NCBI GenBank assembly: GCA_036703255.1 | Contig: DATNPL010000227.1 | Coordinates: 61,807 to 125,806 of the forward strand | Length of the DNA stretch: 64,000 bases | Direction: 5' to 3' | From: Drouetiella sp036703255 | Lineage (GTDB): Bacteria; Cyanobacteriota; Cyanobacteriia; Elainellales; Elainellaceae | Part shown: positions 44,461 to 52,452 of the stretch, in pieces | How positions within the stretch are numbered: position 1 is the first letter of the stretch | Layout of the letters: every line of letters starts with the position of its first letter | Translations under genes and position numbers: made by a program | The notes under the pieces: generated by a model | What the model was told of the DNA's origin: nothing | The model's input: only the letters and a program-made list of their open reading frames with translations | Databases searched by the model: none

Positions 44461-45642
44461 CTACAAAACCTGTGCAATTCGCCGCACGGACTCTTCTAGC
44501 ACCGTTGGCGGATGCACCAGCGCAAACCGAACATAGCCTTCGCCAAACTTGCCAAACCCTGCTCCGGGCGCTGCTGCTACGCCTGTCTTTTCCACCAGCG
44601 TCTGACAAAATCCGATTGAGTTGGCTGCCCAACGCTCAGGGAGCTTAGCCCAAACATACAGCGCCATGTGGGGCATTTCGACCTGCCAGCCAATGTGATG
44701 CAGAGCTGCCACAAAGACATCTCGCCGCTGACGGAAGACTTCGACAGAGGCTTTGATGCTGTCTTGGGAGCCAGACAAAGCGGCGATCGCCCCATTTAAG
44801 ATGCCTAGATACTGATTGAAATCGATCGCGGCTTTTACCTGCCGCAGCGCCCCAATGATCTCGGCATTGCCGATGGCATAGCCGACCCGGAACCCGCCCA
44901 TGTTGTAGGACTTGGACATCGTGAAGAATTCGATCGAAACCGTTTTATCGGGATCAGCTTGCAGCACCGAGGGCGGCGCGCCTGCGGCATCGTCAAACGC
45001 CATGTCGGGATAGGGAAAATCATGAGCCAAAATCAGCCGATGCTGCTGACAAAAGGCGACGGCTTCCTGGAAAAAGGCGAGAGGAGCCGTTGCCGTCGTC
45101 GGATTATGGGGGTAGCTCAACACCATGAGGCGGGCTTGCGCCAGCACGGCATCGGGAATGTCGGCAAACACAGGCAAAAAGTGATTTTCGGCGAGCAGCG
45201 GTAGGGTGTAGATCTGTCCGCCTGCCAGATAGACGCCTCCCGCATGAGAGGGATAGCCGGGATCTTGCAGCAGGGCAAAATCTCCGGGATTGAGCACCGC
45301 CAGCGGCAAATGTCCGGTGCCCTCTTGAGAGCCAATTAACTGCAACACCTCTGTCTCTGGATCGACCGCGAGGCCAAACTTGCGCTCATACCACTGTGAT
45401 GCCGCCTGCCGAAAGGCTTGGGTGCCGTGAAACAACAGATAGCCGTGGGTGCTGGAGTCTGGCAGAGATTGGGCGATCGCGTCCAGCACGGGGCTAGGCG
45501 CAGGCAAATCAGAAGAACCTAGCGACAAATCAATAATGTCTAACCCTGCGGCTCTGGCTCTGGCTTTCGCCCGATCCATGTCAGCAAACACATTCGATCG
45601 GAGCAACTCCAGGCGATCGGCAAGTTGAAATTTAGCAGACAT
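44461..45642 (-). CDS. PLP-dependent class I/II aminotransferase (aspartate/DAP type)
   Basis: A 393-residue fold type I aminotransferase. It has LIGSQEGTGHLPLAVLNPGD, LMVLSYPHNPTTATAPL, the aspartate and tyrosine of LAHDFPYPDMAF, and the PLP-binding Lys in FTMSKSYNMGGFRVGYAIGN, ending VRFALVHPP. This is closest in pattern to LL-diaminopimelate / aspartate aminotransferases of cyanobacteria, but the substrate cannot be fixed by eye. ATG 45642 is chosen as it opens the conserved MSAKFQLADRLELL; the frame is open 32 codons more, across the hairpin at 45691. Downstream of holA on the same strand. Confidence 0.85.
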   Translation of the reverse strand: MSAKFQLADRLELLRSNVFADMDRAKARARAAGLDIIDLSLGSSDLPAPSPVLDAIAQSLPDSSTHGYLLFHGTQAFRQAASQWYERKFGLAVDPETEVLQLIGSQEGTGHLPLAVLNPGDFALLQDPGYPSHAGGVYLAGGQIYTLPLLAENHFLPVFADIPDAVLAQARLMVLSYPHNPTTATAPLAFFQEAVAFCQQHRLILAHDFPYPDMAFDDAAGAPPSVLQADPDKTVSIEFFTMSKSYNMGGFRVGYAIGNAEIIGALRQVKAAIDFNQYLGILNGAIAALSGSQDSIKASVEVFRQRRDVFVAALHHIGWQVEMPHMALYVWAKLPERWAANSIGFCQTLVEKTGVAAAPGAGFGKFGEGYVRFALVHPPTVLEESVRRIAQVL

Positions 45643-45690
45643 GGGGCAGGCTTCAGGTGACAACTCTCTGATTTTAGGATCGCAACCGGG

Positions 45691-45721
45691 GTTTTGGGCT
45701 GCGCCTAGCGCAGCCCAAAAC
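45691..45721. repeat. 14-bp perfect hairpin, tip CTA
   Basis: Arms gttttgggctgcgc (45691-45704) and gcgcagcccaaaac (45708-45721) around CTA. Located between holA and the aminotransferase gene, both on the minus strand, about 50 bp ahead of the latter. Confidence 0.85.
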
Positions 45722-45805
45722 TTCAAAAAGATGAGCAACAGTTTTGTAGTGCCCGAAGCCTGCCCACGAAATGTCTTCAGAAGAACGGCTATAAAATCTT
45801 AGACC

Positions 45806-46789
45806 CTACTTTTGATAGAGCTGACATAGCTCGATCGCCTTGGTTTGCAGCAGTGCCAAAGGTTCTGCCCCTGTCTTTAGCCCCCATTCCAGCTCCAGCA
45901 GCAGCGGCAGCGTTTGCTGAAGGCTAGCCAGCGACAGCGGCTTTACTTCTTGCTGAAGAAAATAAATTCGTTTGGGGTTGCTAATCTCGGCAGCTCGGGC
46001 TATTTCTCGCTCGTCCCGTTCGCCTGCCTCTAGCATCAGCTTGACCCACAGCCAAGTGCGAAACTGCCCCACCAACACGGCCACAATCCGCAGCGGCACT
46101 TCGTTCTGGCGCATTAGATCGGTGATCAGCGTCAGCGATCGGCTGGTGTCGCCCTGTCGCAGAGCGGCGGCAAGCTGAAGGCTGTTTTGGGTAGAGGTGG
46201 TGACAAGCGTTGTCACAGCGGCTTCGCCTAGCGGCTGCGGGCTATCTCCACTGTAGAGCCGCAGCTTTTCTAGCTCCATAAAGAGCTGCCGGGAGTTGTT
46301 GCCAACCGACTCTGCCAAAAGCTGCACTGCCCCGCTCGTCAGCTTTACCCCCACCTCTTGAGCCGCCCGCCGAACTTGCTGGGCTAGCAGATCGGTTTTC
46401 CAAGGGGGAATGTTGGTAAATTCGCGGATGTCGGCATGTTTTTGGAGCAGCTTAGTGGACTTGATGCGTCCATCAGGCTTGCCGGACATCGTCAACAGCA
46501 GTACTGTGGTGTCAGGCAAGGTGGGAAGCGATCGCTCTAGCTCACTCAGAAGCTCCTCAGAACAGCGCTGGCAGAGGGTTGTATCCGCCAGCCACACCAG
46601 CCGCTGCCCCGCGCCAAAGGGGGGGGTCAGCGCTAGGTTAATGGCCTGCATGACCGCATCTGAGGCATCAGGCGGCAGTTTGTCATAGTTAAAGCTGGCC
46701 CAGTCGGGGTCAAGCGTGCGATCGCGCAGCTCATTGACGGCGCGATCGAGGGCAAAGTCATCATCTCCCCAAAATAGATACACTGACAT
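45806..46789 (-). CDS. holA: DNA polymerase III subunit delta
   Basis: The delta subunit opens the beta sliding clamp as part of the clamp loader. The 327-residue length and the layout match HolA: an N-terminal domain MSVYLFWGDDDFALDRAVNE, then the beta-binding region PFGAGQRLVWL, DTTVLLLTMSGKPDGRIK, the AAA-like small domain (VGNNSRQLFMELEKLRLYSG), and the helical collar domain (RQGDTSRSLTLITDLMRQNE, VGQFRTWLWVKL). It is divergent from the 2H-phosphoesterase gene; the aminotransferase gene lies 164 bp downstream on the same strand. Confidence 0.95.
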   Translation of the reverse strand: MSVYLFWGDDDFALDRAVNELRDRTLDPDWASFNYDKLPPDASDAVMQAINLALTPPFGAGQRLVWLADTTLCQRCSEELLSELERSLPTLPDTTVLLLTMSGKPDGRIKSTKLLQKHADIREFTNIPPWKTDLLAQQVRRAAQEVGVKLTSGAVQLLAESVGNNSRQLFMELEKLRLYSGDSPQPLGEAAVTTLVTTSTQNSLQLAAALRQGDTSRSLTLITDLMRQNEVPLRIVAVLVGQFRTWLWVKLMLEAGERDEREIARAAEISNPKRIYFLQQEVKPLSLASLQQTLPLLLELEWGLKTGAEPLALLQTKAIELCQLYQK

Positions 46790-46842
46790 AGCAGAACAAT
46801 GGGGTAAATTACCGCTAAATTGAATTGGGGACTTGTAATTTT

Positions 46843-46887
46843 ACTCCCGCAATTTAGACTCCCGCAATTTAGACTCCCACAATTTAG
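46843..46887. repeat. Three tandem 15-bp units
   Basis: Units actcccgcaatttag, actcccgcaatttag and actcccacaatttag at 46843-46887, one base different in the last. They sit 39 bp ahead of the TTG start at 46926 in the divergent spacer to holA, where a regulator might bind. Confidence 0.85.
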
Positions 46888-46925
46888 TTAGATCTTCCTA
46901 CAGTTGGAACAGAAGGCAGGCAAGA

Positions 46926-47714
46926 TTGGACGACAACTATCAAGTCTACGTAAACCGAGTGGTGCGGGCGACGCTGCCTGAAACCTATCAGTCACAGGTG
47001 CAGTACATTCAGCCCTCTCCCAAGTTTGAGCAGCAGCCAGATGGCACCATTCAACCTGCTCCCTTTCCAGGCTACACGGTCATTACCCCTCCCTGGGCTG
47101 ACGATCGGCAAAACGGGGCTGTTTATACTCACCTCCAGCAATATCAGCAGCAAATTCTAGACAAGCTAGAGCCAAACTTGCTGATTCCTGTCCCAGCAGA
47201 CAGCTTTCACTTCACGCTGGCCGACCTGATTTGGGCGAGTGCCTTTAATCACGCGTGCGAAGACCCAAATTTTGAAACGCAGCTTCACGATCGCGTGGCA
47301 GACAGCTTCTTTAAAAGCGAGTCCTCAGTGCAAGGCGAGAAGCCGATTTACTGGCAAATTATCGGGCTGTTTTTACGGACACGGGCTTTGGGCGTGTGCC
47401 TGGTTCCCAGAGAGCAAGATTCCTACGATCGCGTCATTCAACTCCGGCGTACCGTCTACCAAAATTCTGATCTGATTGCGCTAGGCGTAGAGCAGCAATA
47501 TAACTTTACGGCTCATATTACCCTGGGCTATTTTGGTGAGGCGGCTAGCAGCGCAGATGGCGATCGGCTGAGCCAAGCGCTGATCGAGCTAAACAACCAA
47601 TGGCTAGAGTCTGACGAAATGCACGATGTCGGGCTGCATCGGGCTGAACTCCGCAAGTTTGACGACATGACCCGCTACTACCGCGAACCAAATTGGGCAA
47701 CCTTGGACTTTTAG
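46926..47714 (+). CDS. DUF1868 protein, 2H phosphoesterase-like
   Basis: A 262-residue protein of the DUF1868 family, 2H phosphoesterase-like. Both HxT/S motifs are visible: HFTLAD near residue 96 (SFHFTLADLIW) and HITLGY near residue 198 (FTAHITLGYFG). Such folds cleave 2',3'-cyclic or related phosphodiesters; the target here is unknown. Start is TTG at 46926 (LDDNYQVYVNRVV); no better start is close. The three 15-bp repeats upstream lie in its promoter region. Converges with the glycosyltransferase gene, 2 bp between stops. Confidence 0.82.
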   Translation: MDDNYQVYVNRVVRATLPETYQSQVQYIQPSPKFEQQPDGTIQPAPFPGYTVITPPWADDRQNGAVYTHLQQYQQQILDKLEPNLLIPVPADSFHFTLADLIWASAFNHACEDPNFETQLHDRVADSFFKSESSVQGEKPIYWQIIGLFLRTRALGVCLVPREQDSYDRVIQLRRTVYQNSDLIALGVEQQYNFTAHITLGYFGEAASSADGDRLSQALIELNNQWLESDEMHDVGLHRAELRKFDDMTRYYREPNWATLDF

Positions 47715-47716
47715 AG

Positions 47717-48745
47717 TCAGTTAGGTTGAATCATGCTCGACTCCCGCATCAATGCTGCCCACTCAGGCGATCGCACCAAATCAACCGCATTGAACTCGCT
47801 ACCCCAGTTCTTAGAAAACGCCGTGAAGCTGTCTGCCCAATGCACGATCGCTTCTACTCGTGAGTAGGGAGAATGGGCAAGCGATCGCCGCAAGTATTCC
47901 GCCATTTCGGGCAGATGTCCGGTGTAGTAGAGGTACCAGGCGATCCAGACTAGCGTGTTGTAGCGTACCTGTGGCTCTAGCCACCGAATCGTCTCGGGTA
48001 GATCGGGCTGAGCAAAAAAATGGTCAATGACTGCGGCCAGCGATCGCGCCTGGGGCAACCCTTTGTGCATGGCGCTGGCCTCATGTTGGCGGTAGCCAAC
48101 GGTGATCTGGGGCAGCCAGACGGCCTCGCAGCCCATGCGTGCTAGCCGCAGCACCAGATCGGTATCTTCAGCCGGAGGAAACCGAGGATCGAAGCCGCCC
48201 GATCGCTCTAGCCAGTCGCGCCGAAACAGCATGGCGCTGGGCAAAACAGGCTTCCAGCGGAGCCAACTTGCCAAATCGAGATGGGGAACTTGCTGCCAGG
48301 GTTCTACCGCCATCAGCAGTTCGCCTTGGGCATTGACCCGCTGCCAGCCGCTATGAACGATGCCCAGATTTGGCTGCGCTTTAAGACTTGATTCCGCGAT
48401 CGCCAGCCTTGCGGCCAAAGCATGGGGCAACAAAAAATCATCGGCATCCAAAAACGCAATCCATTTGCCCTGAGCCAGCTCAATGCCTCGATTGCGGGCG
48501 ATCGCTACTCCCTGGTTTGCCTGCCGAACAGCGCGGATTTGGCCTGCGTAACGCTGCAAAACCTCTGGGGTGCTATCGGTGGAGCCATCATCTACTACCA
48601 GAATTTCTACTCTAGGAATTTCGCCATCAGAATAGCCTTGGCTCAGCACGCTCTCGATCGCTTCCGACAAGTAGCGATCGCAGTTATACGTGGGGATGAT
48701 GACGCTGATCTGGGGTGCTGTAGGGTTCAGCCCGTCACGCCTCAA
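47717..48745 (-). CDS. Glycosyltransferase family 2
   Basis: A 342-residue GT2 (GT-A fold) enzyme that moves a sugar from a nucleotide donor. The N-terminal ISVIIPTYNCDRYLSEAIES is followed by EILVVDDGSTDSTPEVLQ, GVAIARNRGIELAQGKWIAF and the DxD motif LDADDFLLP, then PAEDTDLVLRLARMG with the ED motif. The C-terminal third is helical, with WLEPQVRYNTLVWIAWYLYY. No membrane segment stands out. Acceptor unknown, possibly cell-surface polysaccharide. It overlaps the LysR gene by 11 bp on the same strand and is probably in one transcript with it. Confidence 0.92.
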   Translation of the reverse strand: MRRDGLNPTAPQISVIIPTYNCDRYLSEAIESVLSQGYSDGEIPRVEILVVDDGSTDSTPEVLQRYAGQIRAVRQANQGVAIARNRGIELAQGKWIAFLDADDFLLPHALAARLAIAESSLKAQPNLGIVHSGWQRVNAQGELLMAVEPWQQVPHLDLASWLRWKPVLPSAMLFRRDWLERSGGFDPRFPPAEDTDLVLRLARMGCEAVWLPQITVGYRQHEASAMHKGLPQARSLAAVIDHFFAQPDLPETIRWLEPQVRYNTLVWIAWYLYYTGHLPEMAEYLRRSLAHSPYSRVEAIVHWADSFTAFSKNWGSEFNAVDLVRSPEWAALMRESSMIQPN

Positions 48746-49709
48746 CCTTGACCCCCTCCTTGCCCTCCAGCGTCTCTGACTGCATTCCTCCTGGCAGACG
48801 CATAAAGCTGTCAGAGACGCTGGGTGCGGCTTCGATCAGATACTCCAAGAAAGTGCTGGCCACCACCGAAAGCTGCTTGCCCGCCAAATAAACGACATAC
48901 CACTCTCGTTGAATCGGAAAATTCTCGACATCCAAAATAGTTAGCTCGTTGGTAGAGCCATCCATCACCAGCGTATGGCGCGACAGGGCAGAGATTCCTA
49001 ACCCCCCTGAGATCGCTTGCTTAATCGCTTCATTGCTGCCTAATTCTAAGCGCACTTTCACAGACAGGTTGTGCTCATCCAGCAGATTTTGCAATGCCCT
49101 GCGGGTGCCAGATCCAGGCTCTCGCATAATAAATATCTCTTCAGCTAGCCGCTCCAGCGGAATCTTTTTTTGACCCGCTAGCGGGTGGTTGTGGGGCGCA
49201 ACAACCACCAATGGATTGTCTAGAAAGGGATGCGCTTTAATATCCCAATTTTCTGGAAGCTGACTCATGACATAGAGATCATCCTGGTTAGCCGCAAGCC
49301 GTTCGACGACCTGCTCATGGTTTGTCACCGTCAGTGAGACATCAATGCCGGGATACTGCTGGCAGAAAGGGCCTAAGAGGCGCGGCATGAAGTATTTGGT
49401 GGTGGTAATTACAGCCAGCCGTAGCTTACCTTGTTTCATGCCTTTCAGATTAGCCACACTCATCTCTAGCTGCTCTAGCCGCTGAAAAATCTCTTGACAA
49501 GTCGTAAAAAGCTCTCGTCCGGCATCGGTGAGGAAGAGTTTTTTGCCGACCTGCTCAAACAGCGGCAACCCGATCGCCTTTGTCAACTGTTTGACCTGCA
49601 TGGAAACCGTGGGCTGCGTCAGAAACAGTTCTTCAGCAGCTCTCGTAAAGCTGCCATGTCTCGCAGTAGCCTCAAACACTTTGAGCTGGTGCAGGGTTGC
49701 ATGTATCAC
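48735..49709 (-). CDS. LysR-type regulator, CO2-responsive (RbcR/CmpR/NdhR) group
   Basis: A 324-residue LysR protein closely resembling cyanobacterial regulators of carbon assimilation and NDH-1 genes. The HTH reads HATLHQLKVFEATARHGSFT, RAAEELFLTQPTVSMQVKQL, TKAIGLPLFEQVGKKLFLTD; the effector domain (residues 95-300) includes VITTTKYFMPRLLGPFCQQY and MREPGSGTRRALQNL. These regulators sense 2-oxoglutarate, NADP or ribulose-bisphosphate-related metabolites. Which of the paralogues it is cannot be settled here. The 3' end extends into the glycosyltransferase gene. Upstream, a palindromic site at 49815-49841 is a likely operator. Confidence 0.85.
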   Translation of the reverse strand: MIHATLHQLKVFEATARHGSFTRAAEELFLTQPTVSMQVKQLTKAIGLPLFEQVGKKLFLTDAGRELFTTCQEIFQRLEQLEMSVANLKGMKQGKLRLAVITTTKYFMPRLLGPFCQQYPGIDVSLTVTNHEQVVERLAANQDDLYVMSQLPENWDIKAHPFLDNPLVVVAPHNHPLAGQKKIPLERLAEEIFIMREPGSGTRRALQNLLDEHNLSVKVRLELGSNEAIKQAISGGLGISALSRHTLVMDGSTNELTILDVENFPIQREWYVVYLAGKQLSVVASTFLEYLIEAAPSVSDSFMRLPGGMQSETLEGKEGVKVEA

Positions 49710-49755
49710 CGAGGGTTCTCCTAAGCTAGCTTATGGTCGTTCACTGGAAGTCTTT

Positions 49756-49803
49756 AGCGCATATCTTGTTTAACGCATGTCGTGCTTAGCGCATGATGCA
49801 GCC
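49756..49803. repeat. Three 16-bp direct repeats in LysR promoter region
   Basis: Units agcgcatatcttgttt, aacgcatgtcgtgctt and agcgcatgatgcagcc run back to back at 49756-49803, keeping the core RCGCAT(G/A)T. They lie about 47-95 bp upstream of the LysR start at 49709. Candidate regulator sites. Confidence 0.55.
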
Positions 49804-49814
49804 TGGATAGCTAC

Positions 49815-49841
49815 ATCCATAGTATTAAATCTATCATGGAT
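49815..49841. promoter_or_regulatory. LysR-type operator candidate
   Basis: The outer inverted pair atccat (49815-49820) and atggat (49836-49841) encloses a second one, atag...ctat, with an AT-rich centre (tattaaat). The T-rich/A-rich palindrome is the shape of a LysR box. Position about 106-132 bp upstream of the LysR start at 49709. Function inferred. The rest of the 704-bp gap to 50413 holds no gene I can support. Confidence 0.4.
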
Positions 49842-50413
49842 ATCACAACTAGTGATTTTAATCTATGCTTTTTGCCGCTATGATACTGAAATATTGGTAA
49901 CGATAACTTCCCTTCCAGAAAGCGCTGTCTCTGCCTTTGTTGGCTTACCCGCTTTATTGACCCAGGTCATGGCTCAGTGCCTTTACTGAGTAAAGTAGGC
50001 ATCCTCTGAGTTTTTACCCATAGCCCATGAAACTCAGCCAGCATAGAGGGCAGCTACAGCGCTTTTTTCGGCACTTTTTCCGCAACTTATCGGTCAGGGC
50101 GATCGCTACCGTTTGAAGTTTGAGTAAATTCTAAGAATTTTGCGCTTGCTCCTTGTGCTGATTTCCGTATTATCCCTGAAGAAAAAAGCAGCCGATTCCA
50201 ATTAGGTTTTGTGGCGGATAGGTATTGCGCAAAACGCTGTGTAAAGACTTTGCTCTTTTTAGCTTCTATCGATTCAGCCCTGTCTGGATGAGGCAAAAAA
50301 CGGCTAGAAGCTACTTTTAGAGCGTAATCTGGGGTGTATATTATCTGATTGAGCCTTTCTAGCCTCCAAGGCGTCGCCTGTAAAAGATTTCTTACCATAA
50401 AGACCATCTTGCT

Positions 50414-51535
50414 ATGAAAACCATCCTGGTGATTGAAGATGAGCCAGCAATTCGAGAATCAATCTGCGACTTGCTGCAAATTGAAGGATTCAGCGTGATG
50501 AATGCTGGCCTGGGCGACGAAGGGATGCGAATGGCTCAGGAGCGCCTGCCCGACTTAATTCTCTGCGATGTCAACATGCCTGATATGGATGGCTATCAGG
50601 TGCTCTCTACATTGCGCCAAAACCCGCTCGCCAAGACTATTCCATTCATTTTTTTAACTGCCCGAGGCACAAGGTCAGATCTGCGTCGTGGCATGAATTC
50701 GGGTGCAGATGACTACCTCGTAAAACCCTGCACAGCAGAAGAGCTATTGGAGGCCATCACCTGTCGGTTTGCTCGACATGAGCTGTTTCGGAGTCAATCT
50801 CAAGAGCAGTTGGAAACGCTCCGGAATAATATCGCCCTATTTTTGCCTCACGAACTGCACACGCCCCTCAACAGTATTTTGCTGTTCTCAGAGATTTTGA
50901 TGGGGGAATATGAATCGATCAGGCGCAGCGAAATTTTGGAAGTTGCGGAGGGCATTCATCGCTCAGCCGATCGCCTCTATCGGTTAATCCAAAATTTTCT
51001 AGCCTATGCCCAGCTTGAAATTGCCGCCCATGATCCTAAACGGCAGGCTGAACTGTGTACAGGAGTGACTTTTAATGCAGAAAAGCAGATTACCGAAATT
51101 GCTGAATGTTTTGCCCAACAGGCACATCGACCTACCGACCTAACGTTGAACCTGCAAAAAGCTAACGTGTGCATGTCAGATGTGCGGTTGCAAAAGACGA
51201 TGGAGGAGTTGATTAACAATGCTTTCAAATTTTCCCAACCGGGGACGGCGGTTGAAATTAGCAGCCACCTGACCGAGACAACCTACGTGGTACAGATTGC
51301 CGATCAGGGGCGCGGCATGACGCCTGAGCAAATCGCCAGCTTGGGAGCCTATATGCAGTTCGATCGCCGTTTCTATGAGCAGCAAGGCTCTGGTTTGGGG
51401 CTGATTATCTCCAAACGAACGCTAGAACTGCATGGAGGGCAGCTCGTGATCGACAGTACGGTCGGGCAGCAAACGACGATTCAAGCCATCATCCCTTTGG
51501 CAGATTCAGATGCGGAAAAGTGGTCTCCTGTCTAG
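50414..51535 (+). CDS. Hybrid response regulator / histidine kinase
   Basis: A 373-residue two-component protein with a receiver at the N-terminus and a kinase behind it. The receiver (residues 1-120) has Asp9 in EDE, the phosphoacceptor Asp52 in CDVNMPDMDG, LTARG and VKPC. The HisKA-type H-box reads LPHELHTPLNSILLFSEIL with His146; the HATPase domain follows with NNAFKFSQPGTAVEI (N box), DQGRGM and GSGLGL (G boxes). No sensor domain or membrane segment, so it is cytoplasmic and probably fed by another kinase through the receiver. This short REC-HisKA-HATPase layout is common in filamentous cyanobacteria. No partner genes nearby. Confidence 0.92.
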   Translation: MKTILVIEDEPAIRESICDLLQIEGFSVMNAGLGDEGMRMAQERLPDLILCDVNMPDMDGYQVLSTLRQNPLAKTIPFIFLTARGTRSDLRRGMNSGADDYLVKPCTAEELLEAITCRFARHELFRSQSQEQLETLRNNIALFLPHELHTPLNSILLFSEILMGEYESIRRSEILEVAEGIHRSADRLYRLIQNFLAYAQLEIAAHDPKRQAELCTGVTFNAEKQITEIAECFAQQAHRPTDLTLNLQKANVCMSDVRLQKTMEELINNAFKFSQPGTAVEISSHLTETTYVVQIADQGRGMTPEQIASLGAYMQFDRRFYEQQGSGLGLIISKRTLELHGGQLVIDSTVGQQTTIQAIIPLADSDAEKWSPV

Positions 51536-51611
51536 AACGCTGCGTTTCTTTGACAAAAAATCAGCCTCGTTCCACTAGGCTAGAGATAGCGATAGCCACA
51601 GAGATATCTTA

Positions 51612-51802
51612 AGAGGATGTTTGAAAAGTGATCGGCTGTGATTTTAAGCACCTGTTGATCCCCCCTGCCCCCTTACCCTGCGGGAAGCCGCTTCGCGTCT
51701 AGAAAAAGGGGGGAAATGAATTCAAAGTCCCCCTTTTTAAGGGGGATTTAGGGGGATCTGAAACGTTTCGCTACCCATAGTTGGACTTTTCAAACATCCT
51801 CT
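51612..51802. mobile_element. Non-autonomous MITE with 18-bp terminal inverted repeats
   Basis: Terminal repeats agaggatgtttgaaaagt (51612-51629) and acttttcaaacatcctct (51785-51802) are exact reverse complements, 191 bp end to end. Inside are two C/G hairpins with the motif gatccccc... and ...agggggatttagggggatc, a repeat type widespread in cyanobacteria, and a segment gccgcttcgcg like the tips of the hairpin family. TA or TTA flanks are possible target duplications (cttaAGAGG and CCTCTaagg), as for IS630/Tc1 elements, but are not conclusive. No transposase is encoded. A truncated relative lies at 1689-1772. Confidence 0.85.
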
Positions 51803-51924
51803 AAGGATCATGGATTAAATCAACCCAGATATTTTTATTTCAGGTTCATTGATCCATGATTCTCAAGAGTAAGCGGTGGCTGTCGCACTGACGTTGGGTG
51901 AAAGAATTTATATCAGGTTAGCTT

Positions 51925-52326
51925 ATGGCAGACATCGTAGATATTGCAGTGAGTGCGGGTGCTTTTTCAACGCTGGTGACAGCCGTTAAGGCCGCAGGTT
52001 TGGTAGAAACCCTGAAAAGTCCGGGGCCTTTCACCGTCTTTGCGCCCAATGACGAAGCCTTTGCTAAGCTGCCACCGGGAACTATTCAGACGTTGGTGCA
52101 AAATATTCCTCAACTGACGCGCATTCTCAAGTTTCACGTTGTTCCGGGTCGGCTAACCCAGGCAGATCTGGCTCAGATGGGCACGGTCACTTCGGTAGAA
52201 GGTTCTGTAATTCCAATTCGGAGCGCCGACGGCTTTGAGGTGAAAAACGCGACCGTAGTTGCCGCCGATATTGCCGCCGATAACGGCATCATTCATGTGA
52301 TTGACACCGTGATTTTGATGGGCTGA
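51925..52326 (+). CDS. Fasciclin domain-containing protein
   Basis: A 133-residue protein made of one fasciclin (FAS1) domain: VSAGAFSTLVTAVKAAGLVE, PGPFTVFAPNDEAFAKLPPG (the H1 box), LTRILKFHVVPGRL, and NGIIHVIDTVIL (H2 box). FAS1 domains mediate adhesion and are often secreted, but no signal peptide is visible here. Cyanobacteria carry several of these single-domain proteins, some induced by stress. A 17-bp hairpin follows (52348-52392). Confidence 0.93.
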   Translation: MADIVDIAVSAGAFSTLVTAVKAAGLVETLKSPGPFTVFAPNDEAFAKLPPGTIQTLVQNIPQLTRILKFHVVPGRLTQADLAQMGTVTSVEGSVIPIRSADGFEVKNATVVAADIAADNGIIHVIDTVILMG

Positions 52327-52347
52327 GCTTCATCAAATGATGCATTC

Positions 52348-52392
52348 TAGATTTGGGAGTGGGTGTCTTGCCGATACCCACTCTCAAATCTA
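52348..52392. terminator. 17-bp hairpin after the fasciclin gene
   Basis: Arms tagatttgggagtgggt (52348-52364) and acccactctcaaatcta (52376-52392) pair throughout with one G-T wobble around an 11-base loop, 21 bp after the stop at 52326. No clear T-run follows, so termination is likely but not proven. Confidence 0.65.
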
Positions 52393-52452
52393 TAGCCCTC
52401 TTAAACCGGATAGCGCCTGCTGTAGAATGAGAGAGTATCGATACAATTCTTC

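Noticed and set aside
45643..45738. Extended N-terminus of the aminotransferase
   Set aside because: The extension translates the 45691 hairpin; the conserved protein begins at ATG 45642.
49777..49989. 70-residue hydrophobic ORF in the LysR divergent spacer
   Set aside because: It overlaps the direct repeats and the operator-like palindrome, has no ribosome-binding site and no known family.
50087..50407. 106-residue minus-strand ORF in the gap before the hybrid kinase
   Set aside because: No recognisable domain, no strong ribosome-binding site and an unlikely composition; I could not support it as a gene.
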